NCBI GenBank assembly: GCA_902796985.1
Contig: CADBRC010000232.1
Span: 1 to 14,734, forward strand
Source: an uncultured Spirochaetaceae bacterium
GTDB lineage: Bacteria > Spirochaetota > Spirochaetia > Treponematales > Treponemataceae
Direction: 5' to 3'
Length of the DNA: 14,734 bases
Shown here: piece after piece, positions 7,439 to 13,791 of the stretch
Position numbering within the stretch: the stretch's first letter is position 1
How the letters are laid out: every line of letters starts with the position of its first letter
The notes under the pieces: generated by a model
What the model was told of the DNA's origin: nothing
The model's database searches: none
Seen by the model: the letters and a program-made list of their open reading frames with translations, nothing else
Translations under genes and position numbers: made by a program

Positions 7439-10351
7439 CTATGACAGGTTCGCGGCTTCGATGGACTTTATCGTATAGTCGTATTTCTTCCCGTTAATCG
7501 AGAACTGTATCGTGTCACCGGCCTTGTGGTTCAACAGCTTGTCGCCGAGCGGCGAGATGTAGGAAATGATTCCGTTGTCCGGATCGGACTCGAAGGGTCC
7601 CAGTATGGTATAAGAGACATCCTCGTTTGCGCTGTTGTCGTGGACGCGGATCTTGGTACCGAACGAGACGATTGCCGTCGTGACGTTTGCCGGGTCGAAG
7701 ACGATGGCCTTTTCCAGTTTCTTCTGGAGGTCGGCCAGCTTCCTGCTTTCCCGGTGATGGGCTGTCTTTGCAGACTCGTACTCGGCGTTCTCCCTGAGGT
7801 CTCCCTTTTCTTTTGCCTCGGCTTCTTCCTTGACAATCTGGGGAATGATGACCTTTTCCAGGTTCTCTGCTTCGGCCTTTGCAGCTTCCAGTGCCTTTAC
7901 GGTGACGTAGAGGCCGCTCGTACCGCCGCCCTGCTTTACCTTCATTACCGGGAACTTGAAATCGGGCCACTTGTCCATGATCTTCTTTTTGAGCGGATCC
8001 TTGTACTTGATGTGGTCCAGGTCAGCGATGTCGTTAATCATCGTGTAGAAGCGCAGTGCGTTCTGCTCGTCACCGGAAAGAATGTAGTCCAGAACCAGGT
8101 TCTTATCATCTGACTTCTTTCCGAAGATGAGGTTGCGTGCGCTGTTTATCGTCTTCTTGTTGTCGGGAGTATCCTTGTGGTAGGCGATTTCCCAGGAGGC
8201 GTATTCGATGATGCTTATCAGCGTCTGGAGCTGCTTGTCATAAGGAATGTTCGCGGCCTTGTACCAGCCGTCCGTGTCGTCCTTGTGTTCCTGGAAGAGG
8301 AAGATGACGGCATTCCTGTTGTTCTTGAAATCATCAAAACTGTCTTTGACGAGCTGGGTCAGCTTGTCTTCTTTGTGCGCGTCCTCGAGCTCCCTGGTGA
8401 TGTAGCTGGCAGCCTTTTCCTTTTCGCCGGACTGGCTGCACTCGGCAACGACGGGGAAGAGCTTGACGTATTCATCGTCCCAGCTCTTGAGCAGCTGCCT
8501 GATGTCCTTGAGGAAATAGTCGCGCAGGTTGGAGTTCTTCTTTCCCTGCAGTTCCTTGTACGCAATCTTCGCGCTGTATTTCTCGGTTGAGTTCACCTTC
8601 TGGTAGACGGATTCGAAGGTAAAGTCCTCGGGTACGTGGAAGCTGGGGAACTCCTTGGCGATGCTCTGAACGATGAGGAAGGACGCGACCCACTTGGTCA
8701 TCTGCTCCTTCTCGTTGTCGTTGGGGACGCTCTTGAGGAAGTTCACGAAGTAGTTGAACATATCCGTCAGGGGTTCCAGATACTTGTCTTTGTCCTCGTC
8801 CTTCGCGGCCTTGTACTGGTCTACCAGCTTCATCAGTATGTCGCTCTTGGGGAAGAATTCCTTCTCCGCCTTGAATTCGATGTTGAGGCGCTCCTGAATT
8901 TCAAGCTTGTTCTCGCGGACGGTATACATGCTGATGTCGTCCTGGGTGACGGCGAAGTTCGGAGAATTGGGCTCACTCGTGGAACCGGCGGACAGTATCT
9001 CGTTCGCGGTGGCATGCCAGTTGTTCCACTTGGTCTCATCGATGATGGAAGGAACGAGCTCCGCCTTGATGCGCTTCATGTCGCAGCGGTTGTCAAAGCT
9101 TTCGATGATGATTTTCAGCGTGTTGGCGACGGCTTTCCGCTTTGCCGCATCCTTGTCCGCCTTGGACAGCTTCTTTGCATCGTCTCCGAGTCCCACCATC
9201 TTCAGCAGGTATTCCTTGCTCTTGGTTGCCTTGAGGACCCAGATGTGCTTCTTGGACAGCGGCTGGAGGGCCTTTATAGCCATGTCCAGCTTCATGGGCT
9301 TCTTGCCGACCTTCGGTCCGAACAGGATCGTCAGGTCATCGCCCTGCACGGACTTTATGTAACCGACTCCCCAGGTGCGGTGGAAGACGAAGTTGCCGGC
9401 ATCAAAGGCGATGTGCTTCTCGAAGTCGTTTATTGCCTCAAACACGTCGCGGAAGGACTGGTTCAGGTTGGACCGCTTGATGTAGTCGTCCACGTGGGCG
9501 TTGTCGGCGTACTTTTCCTTGAAGCAGTTGACTATCTCAGTCCTGTAGTCGGAGTTCTTCTTGTCGATGTCCAGAACGAGCTTGAGGATGCTTATGGCGA
9601 CGTCCCAGTTGGCGGTGCGCTGGTAGTACTCATAGAGCTTCATCATGATCTCGGCAGATTTGTCCGCGCTGATGTTCTTGGCGATTTTCTTCTGCAGCAT
9701 GAGGAAGTAGTCTATTTCCTTCGGGATGAGCCTGACCAGCTCGTACCATACGGTACGTATGTTCTCCATGTTCTTGGTCGAGCTCTCGTTCGCCGTGTTG
9801 ATGTAGCGGAGTATGGCCCTCTTGTAGTAGGTCACCTCGTTCTTCTGGTTCTGGTCCTCCTCGCCGTATTTCTTGGCGAGCTTCTTTGCGAGGTCGGCCT
9901 CGTTGAAGTCCAGCTGGACTATCTTCTTGCAGATTTCCCAGTACTGGGCCTTCTTGTCCTCTTCACCCTCGTAATACTTGGCCTTCTTGCGGAGCGCGAA
10001 GAGGTTGTCCTCAGCCTTTTCCAGGATTCTGTTGCAGATGTCATCCGCAATCGTTTTCCTGTGGTTATTCTCGAATATGTCGATTATGGACACAAGCTCC
10101 TTGCTCACGGAGCCCTGCTCGAGGAGGTTGAGCATGCCTTTTATGTAAAGGGCGGAAACGCTGTCCTTGGTCTTCTGCAGCTGCTCGTCGCAGATGGCCA
10201 TGATGACCTCTTCGGCACCCTCCTTGTGGGTCTTCTCGATGTCGGCAGAAAGCTCGTTCAGGTTATCCGTCGTAAAGCCTTCAATTCCTGCCCTCGTCCA
10301 CGTCTCCGCCTTCAGCTTCTCCCGCACTGAATTCTCAAGTTCTTCTGACAT
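7439..10351 (-). CDS. greA: GreA transcription elongation factor with giant spirochaete-type N-terminal extension
   Basis: 970 residues, against about 160 for standard GreA. The GreA module is at about 813-970: an antiparallel coiled coil with the acidic tip Asp851/Glu854 in GDLRENAEYESAK, matching Asp41/Glu44 of E. coli GreA, then the FKBP-like C-terminal domain (YISPLGDKLLNHKAGD). GreA enters the RNA polymerase secondary channel and triggers transcript cleavage in backtracked complexes. The first ~300 residues are all-helical with TPR-like repeats. At about 315-375 is a small beta module (FVFHRTWGVGYI ... FGPKVG ... MKLDMA) that resembles the polymerase-binding CarD/TRCF-type domain. A long helical region follows. 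Spirochaete relatives such as Borrelia GreA also have about 900 residues, so this is lineage-typical rather than a chance fusion. The start has an ideal ribosome site; the gene lies 10 bp after the TPR gene. What the extension does is not known to me. Confidence 0.93.
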   Translation of the reverse strand: MSEELENSVREKLKAETWTRAGIEGFTTDNLNELSADIEKTHKEGAEEVIMAICDEQLQKTKDSVSALYIKGMLNLLEQGSVSKELVSIIDIFENNHRKTIADDICNRILEKAEDNLFALRKKAKYYEGEEDKKAQYWEICKKIVQLDFNEADLAKKLAKKYGEEDQNQKNEVTYYKRAILRYINTANESSTKNMENIRTVWYELVRLIPKEIDYFLMLQKKIAKNISADKSAEIMMKLYEYYQRTANWDVAISILKLVLDIDKKNSDYRTEIVNCFKEKYADNAHVDDYIKRSNLNQSFRDVFEAINDFEKHIAFDAGNFVFHRTWGVGYIKSVQGDDLTILFGPKVGKKPMKLDMAIKALQPLSKKHIWVLKATKSKEYLLKMVGLGDDAKKLSKADKDAAKRKAVANTLKIIIESFDNRCDMKRIKAELVPSIIDETKWNNWHATANEILSAGSTSEPNSPNFAVTQDDISMYTVRENKLEIQERLNIEFKAEKEFFPKSDILMKLVDQYKAAKDEDKDKYLEPLTDMFNYFVNFLKSVPNDNEKEQMTKWVASFLIVQSIAKEFPSFHVPEDFTFESVYQKVNSTEKYSAKIAYKELQGKKNSNLRDYFLKDIRQLLKSWDDEYVKLFPVVAECSQSGEKEKAASYITRELEDAHKEDKLTQLVKDSFDDFKNNRNAVIFLFQEHKDDTDGWYKAANIPYDKQLQTLISIIEYASWEIAYHKDTPDNKKTINSARNLIFGKKSDDKNLVLDYILSGDEQNALRFYTMINDIADLDHIKYKDPLKKKIMDKWPDFKFPVMKVKQGGGTSGLYVTVKALEAAKAEAENLEKVIIPQIVKEEAEAKEKGDLRENAEYESAKTAHHRESRKLADLQKKLEKAIVFDPANVTTAIVSFGTKIRVHDNSANEDVSYTILGPFESDPDNGIISYISPLGDKLLNHKAGDTIQFSINGKKYDYTIKSIEAANLS

Positions 10352-10357
10352 ACCATA

Positions 10358-10363
10358 CTCCTT
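10358..10363 (-). promoter_or_regulatory. Ribosome binding site for greA
   Basis: AAGGAG on the - strand, six bases before the greA ATG and overlapping the TAA stop of the upstream TPR gene. It fixes the greA start and indicates termination-reinitiation coupling. Confidence 0.85.
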
Positions 10364-11297
10364 ATATGTTGCCCGTGTAGAGCATATAGATGTTCTTGTC
10401 CAAAAGTTTAATTTTCAGCAGTGTTTCCTGTATCTTTGCGTAGCTTTCCTGCGCAAGTTCACAATAGTCTACCAGCCAAAAATACATATTCAAAAGCCTC
10501 GGCTTTATAAGGGCGAGGTTGTTGTTAGGGTCTTTCATTTCGTTTTCCTTGGCGTAGATGTCCTGCTTGAGCCGCCCTATCTCCTGCGGCTTGAGCTTCC
10601 TCTTCACATTGAAAACCCGGAAAATCGTCCCGTACACGGGAATCCATTCCAGAAGCTCAGCACCGGACAGTCCCTTCTCCGTGACCAGGGCCGTCAGCTT
10701 GCCGATCAGCGGCGACTCAAGGAATGACAAATCTACTTTCTGCGGGTCCAGGAAGAAAGCCTCCCTGAACAGTACTCTGGACGATTTGTCTTCGCCGCAC
10801 AAGTCATAGCAGTCCGCCATCTCCGCAAGGATGTCAGCCCGTCCCTCCACGGCAGAATAGGCTTCCTGCATATATCCCAGGGCGGTCTCGAAGTCCCCGA
10901 GCTGCTTGTAGCAGAAACCGATTTTCCTGCATATCTCTGAGTGGAAGAGCTTGTCCGCCTTGTCCAGGTTCTTGCCGTACTGCTCCAGTGCGGTCGTGAA
11001 AACCTTCTTCCTGAAAGCGTAAACAGTCTGCTCAAGGGGGCTTTCCTCCCTTTCCAGCCTCAGCTTGAACCGGCGCCAGTGATTTATCAGGCTCTCCCCC
11101 TGCTCGAAGGAATCCAGCGAGGGGAGTCGCTCAATCGTGTCATTCCAGAAGGAGCAGCAGCTCGCTGCAAACACCAGGTCGTGGTTGTCCAGATCGTCCG
11201 TGAGCGCGTCTTCCAGTATGGTCTTGGCTTCCCGAAGGTTTCCCTCGCCAATGAGGGCATAAGCGGACATAAGGGTGGAAGCTGACCGTGTCTCCAT
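10362..11297 (-). CDS. Tetratricopeptide-repeat-like helical protein
   Basis: 311 residues with no signal peptide or membrane segment, so probably cytoplasmic. I do not recognise a named family. TPR-like helix pairs are visible at about 6-38 (SAYALIGEGNLREAKTILED) and 120-190 (KIGFCYKQLGDFETALGYMQEA, then DILAEMADCYDLCGEDKSSRVLFREAFFLDP), with the Gly/Tyr/Ala spacing of TPRs. The C-terminal ~100 residues are helical but not obviously TPR. It is the promoter-proximal gene of the operon with greA and the MBL hydrolase; its stop overlaps the greA ribosome site. Tight linkage to a GreA whose own extension is TPR-like suggests a partner or regulator in the same process, which is inference. The first ATG lies seven bases after a consensus -10 box, so translation is probably leaderless. 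Met10 is an alternative start but has no ribosome site. Confidence 0.83.
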   Translation of the reverse strand: METRSASTLMSAYALIGEGNLREAKTILEDALTDDLDNHDLVFAASCCSFWNDTIERLPSLDSFEQGESLINHWRRFKLRLEREESPLEQTVYAFRKKVFTTALEQYGKNLDKADKLFHSEICRKIGFCYKQLGDFETALGYMQEAYSAVEGRADILAEMADCYDLCGEDKSSRVLFREAFFLDPQKVDLSFLESPLIGKLTALVTEKGLSGAELLEWIPVYGTIFRVFNVKRKLKPQEIGRLKQDIYAKENEMKDPNNNLALIKPRLLNMYFWLVDYCELAQESYAKIQETLLKIKLLDKNIYMLYTGNI

Positions 11298-11304
11298 GAA
11301 TTTT

Positions 11305-11332
11305 ATTATAGCGAAAAGAGTTATTTAGTCAA
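11305..11332 (-). promoter_or_regulatory. Sigma70-type promoter of the TPR-greA-MBL operon
   Basis: On the - strand: TTGACT (11332-11327), 16-base spacer, TATAAT (11310-11305). The -35 box matches five of six consensus bases and the -10 box matches all six. Only seven bases separate the -10 from the ATG at 11297, so the expected start of transcription is at or next to the A of the ATG. Confidence 0.8.
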
Positions 11333-11399
11333 TTAGTTTTCAGAAGAAAAGGGCATATATTCTTAATGATTTTTCTATCTGTTGTCAATAGCTTTGCCC

Positions 11400-11457
11400 A
11401 AAAAAAAAAAAAAAAATATCAGACCTGTTCGGAAACCTCAGTTTCCGAACAGGTCTA
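11400..11457 (-). terminator. Perfect 16-bp hairpin plus T18 run (terminator on the - strand)
   Basis: Arms 11422-11437 and 11442-11457 are perfect reverse complements of 16 bases (outer part AGACCTG / CAGGTCT) with a 4-base loop. On the - strand the stem is followed four bases later by 18 Ts (the A18 run 11400-11417 on the + strand), the structure of a very strong intrinsic terminator. No - strand gene lies to its right, so it would stop antisense read-through from the deacetylase-tsaD side before the TPR promoter. The + strand has no T run after the hairpin. A dispersed palindromic repeat is the alternative. Confidence 0.65.
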
Positions 11458-11491
11458 TTCGTTATGGAGTATTCCTGCCGGGTCCGCACGT

Positions 11492-11520
11492 TCCATAAAA
11501 TCCGTTTTTATGCTACACTC
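11492..11520 (+). promoter_or_regulatory. Possible promoter of the deacetylase-tsaD operon
   Basis: TTCCAT (11492-11497), 17-base spacer, TACACT (11515-11520), a weak -35 with a fair -10. TATGCT at 11510-11515 is an overlapping alternative -10. The ATG at 11527 follows the TACACT box by six bases, again predicting a leaderless or nearly leaderless transcript. Confidence 0.45.
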
Positions 11521-11526
11521 CGGACT

Positions 11527-12525
11527 ATGGCTACGAAACGACGGCGGGGAAAGCGGCATGCGGGGCACGGCGGAGGTAAATTGTTCCTCTTCTCGGGGGT
11601 GGTCGCCATTGCCTGTGTCGTCCTGCTGTTCGCGAACGTCTTGTACCGGGACGATGATGTCCCTTCCCGCACATTTTCTTCCATAGACTATCCTGCCGGA
11701 CAGGACGGCGGGCAGACTCCGGCCCCGGCCCCGTCTCCTGCTGAACCGGCAGATCCGGCCCCCGTCCGGCCCGTTTCCGTCAGCGAGCCTCCCGTTCAGA
11801 TTCACCCCGTGGAGCGGCCCGTGGAGTTCGTCATCCCGCAGGCTCATGGCAGGGTACGGCTCGCCTTTGTCCTGGACGACGGGGGGCAGAACGTGGACAC
11901 GCTGGAAGCATACCTGGACCTGCCCATGCCGCTTGCCGTCGCCGTCATGCCGGGCCTGCCTTTGACCAGACAGTCGGCGGCGATGGTCGTCGCGGCGGGT
12001 AAGGAGCTGATGCTGCACCAGCCCATGCAGTCCGTCAAGCTGGACCTGTGGCCGGGTCCGGGATCGATAGGGCCGGACATGACCGCCGAACAGATACAGG
12101 CCCTCGTCACGGCGAATCTGGAAGAGCTCGGAATCGGCGTGCGCGGAATGAACAACCACGAGGGCTCGCTGATAACGGCGGACAGGGAGCGGATCGGGGC
12201 GGTGCTGGATGCCGCCCGGGACTACGGGGTTTTCTTCATGGACTCCCGTACTACGTCCGAAACGAAGGCCCCCGAGGCTGCCCGCGAGCGGGGCATGAGA
12301 ATTCTTGAGCGCGACGTTTTTCTGGACAACGTTCTGGAGCGGGATGCGATGTTCGCCCAGGTCTCCGAGGGGCTGGAGCTTGCAAATAAAAAGGGAAAGG
12401 CTATAATGATAGGCCATGTGGACAAGTCCGCCGGGATACTGCCAGAACTTCTGGCAGACCTGTATCCCGCGCTGGAGGCGGCAGGGTATGAGATTGTCTG
12501 CCCCTCGCAGCTGATGAGGGACTGA
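11527..12525 (+). CDS. Divergent polysaccharide deacetylase family protein, membrane-anchored
   Basis: 332 residues. The N-terminus is basic (ATKRRRGKRH), then one hydrophobic segment at about 18-37 acts as signal anchor. A Pro/Ala-rich linker runs to about residue 98, and the catalytic-like domain from about 110 faces the periplasm. The domain matches the divergent polysaccharide deacetylase family (YibQ type, Pfam Polysacc_deac_2): FVLDDGG (Asp117/Asp118), LMLHQPMQ, GMNNHEGS, FFMDSRTT, RDVFLDN and IGHVDK. The NodB-fold core and acidic/His residues are kept, but activity in this family is not well established; a cell-wall or surface glycan is the likely substrate. I chose ATG 11527 over ATG 11464: the longer form adds 21 residues with no family look, and 11464 would lie upstream of the likely promoter. 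There is no good ribosome site at either. The stop is 21 bp before tsaD, so the two are probably co-transcribed. Confidence 0.87.
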   Translation: MATKRRRGKRHAGHGGGKLFLFSGVVAIACVVLLFANVLYRDDDVPSRTFSSIDYPAGQDGGQTPAPAPSPAEPADPAPVRPVSVSEPPVQIHPVERPVEFVIPQAHGRVRLAFVLDDGGQNVDTLEAYLDLPMPLAVAVMPGLPLTRQSAAMVVAAGKELMLHQPMQSVKLDLWPGPGSIGPDMTAEQIQALVTANLEELGIGVRGMNNHEGSLITADRERIGAVLDAARDYGVFFMDSRTTSETKAPEAARERGMRILERDVFLDNVLERDAMFAQVSEGLELANKKGKAIMIGHVDKSAGILPELLADLYPALEAAGYEIVCPSQLMRD

Positions 12526-12533
12526 GGGAGATT

Positions 12534-12540
12534 GGGAGGT
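12534..12540 (+). promoter_or_regulatory. Ribosome binding site for tsaD
   Basis: GGGAGGT six bases before the ATG at 12547. It decides for that ATG over the upstream in-frame TTG at 12532, which would itself overlap the site. Confidence 0.85.
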
Positions 12541-12546
12541 CAAGAT

Positions 12547-13647
12547 ATGAAGGTGTTGGGTATAGAGAGTTCCTGCGACGAGACCGCGTGCGCCATCGTC
12601 GAGGACGGCAAGAGAATCCTGAGCAACGTGGTGGCAACCCAGATTCCCTTCCACCAGATATACAAGGGGGTCGTTCCCGAGATAGCGAGCCGCAAGCACG
12701 CCGAGTGGATCCTGCCCGTCGTCCGCCAGTCCCTCTCCGAAGCGGGGCTGACACTGGACGATGTTGACGCAATTGCTGCAACCAACCGGCCCGGCCTGAT
12801 GGGCGCACTGCTCGTTGGCCTGTCATTCGGCAAAACCCTCGCCTGGGCGACGGGCAAGCCCTTCTTCGCAGTCAACCACATGCTCGGCCACATGTACGCC
12901 GCCCATCTGGAAAACGACATTTCCTATCCCTACCTGGGCCTTCTGGTCAGCGGCGGCCACAGCATCATCGCGGTCGTCAGGGGGGTGGGAGAACTTGAGA
13001 TTCTCGGCACGACGATCGATGACAGCGTGGGAGAGGCATTCGACAAGGTGGCCAAGTTCTATGACCTGGGCTACCCGGGCGGCGTGATAATCGACAGGCT
13101 GTCCAAGGACGGCGACCCCGCCGCCTTCTCCTTCCCCCTGCCCAAAATCGACAAGAAGGGAATGCGTGCCCAGTCGGGCGGGAATGCGGCCGGCGGAGAG
13201 GCGGACGAGGGCAGGGCCTCGCCCCACCGCTACGACGTTTCCTTCTCCGGACTCAAGACAGCCGTCATTCATCAGGCGGATATGTTCCTGAACCCCGGCT
13301 ACGAGAAGACCATCCCCAACATCGCGGCCTCTTTCCAGGACGCGGCCTGCCGAACCCTGCTCTCCCGCCTCTTCCGGGCAGTGGAGGACACGGGGCTGAC
13401 CACCGTCGTCGCGGGGGGCGGGGTCGCCGCCAACTCCCGGCTCAGGGCGATGCTTGCCGAACGCACGGACCTGCGCTGCATCTTCCCTTCGCTCAAGCTC
13501 TGTGGGGACAACGGGGCGATGATTGCGGGGGTCGCCTATCACTTCCTGAAAGACGGGCAGACTTCCCCCTGGAACACGACCGCCCAGGCCCGCGTTCCCC
13601 AGTTCAAGCGCGGGCTCGCCAACCTGGAGTCATTCGGGCGGAGATAG
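12547..13647 (+). CDS. tsaD: tRNA N6-threonylcarbamoyladenosine transferase TsaD
   Basis: Transfers threonylcarbamoyl from TC-AMP to A37 of ANN-decoding tRNAs, with TsaB and TsaE, in the cytosol; normally essential. 366 residues, somewhat longer than E. coli TsaD (337). It begins KVLGIESSCDETACAIV. The metal ligands are His111 and His115 in NHMLGHMYAAHLE, the same numbers as in E. coli, and the third ligand is Asp321 in GDNGAMIAG. LVSGGHS, SVGEAFDKVAK and YDVSFSGLKTAV are also intact. An extra Gly/Ala/Glu-rich stretch of about 20 residues at 205-227, just before the SFSGLK motif, accounts for much of the extra length. The start is set by a strong ribosome site. The gene follows the deacetylase by 21 bp. 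I see no convincing terminator after its stop. Confidence 0.97.
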   Translation: MKVLGIESSCDETACAIVEDGKRILSNVVATQIPFHQIYKGVVPEIASRKHAEWILPVVRQSLSEAGLTLDDVDAIAATNRPGLMGALLVGLSFGKTLAWATGKPFFAVNHMLGHMYAAHLENDISYPYLGLLVSGGHSIIAVVRGVGELEILGTTIDDSVGEAFDKVAKFYDLGYPGGVIIDRLSKDGDPAAFSFPLPKIDKKGMRAQSGGNAAGGEADEGRASPHRYDVSFSGLKTAVIHQADMFLNPGYEKTIPNIAASFQDAACRTLLSRLFRAVEDTGLTTVVAGGGVAANSRLRAMLAERTDLRCIFPSLKLCGDNGAMIAGVAYHFLKDGQTSPWNTTAQARVPQFKRGLANLESFGRR

Positions 13648-13730
13648 CGGAAAAAACGCGTTTGGGTCATTTTGATACACTTTTCTTAAAACATAGTTGA
13701 GAATTTTGTAAAATCTACCTTTTGATGTAG

Positions 13731-13759
13731 GTGACAAGACGGAAAAACGGGTTTATAAT
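13731..13759 (+). promoter_or_regulatory. Sigma70-type promoter of the lipoprotein gene
   Basis: GTGACA (13731-13736), 17-base spacer, TATAAT (13754-13759): five of six and six of six consensus bases at ideal spacing. Expected transcription start is near 13766, leaving a leader of about 26 bases to the ATG at 13792. The 144-base gap after tsaD otherwise holds only AT-rich sequence and an imperfect direct repeat (13648-13663 and 13740-13754), the second copy ending in the first base of the -10 box. Confidence 0.82.
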
Positions 13760-13791
13760 AGATGTAGTTTTACTGTCAGTGAGTCCTGCTT

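Noticed and set aside
8636..10330. 564-codon open frame on the + strand opposite greA
   Set aside because: Leu/Val-rich translation with no domain; it mirrors the codon pattern of greA, which has a clear GreA module and ribosome site on the other strand.
11464..11526. Upstream ATG extension of the deacetylase
   Set aside because: The 21 extra residues have no ribosome site, overlap the likely promoter, and precede the basic segment that normally begins such signal anchors.
11455..12699. 414-codon open frame on the - strand, a candidate user of the - strand terminator at 11400-11457
   Set aside because: It is the complement of the deacetylase gene, has no family motifs, and its end falls inside the hairpin. 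It does not explain the terminator.
13648..13730. Terminator after tsaD
   Set aside because: Only a 10-base palindrome (13654-13663) and four-base stems near 13716-13730 are visible, with no T run; not enough to call.
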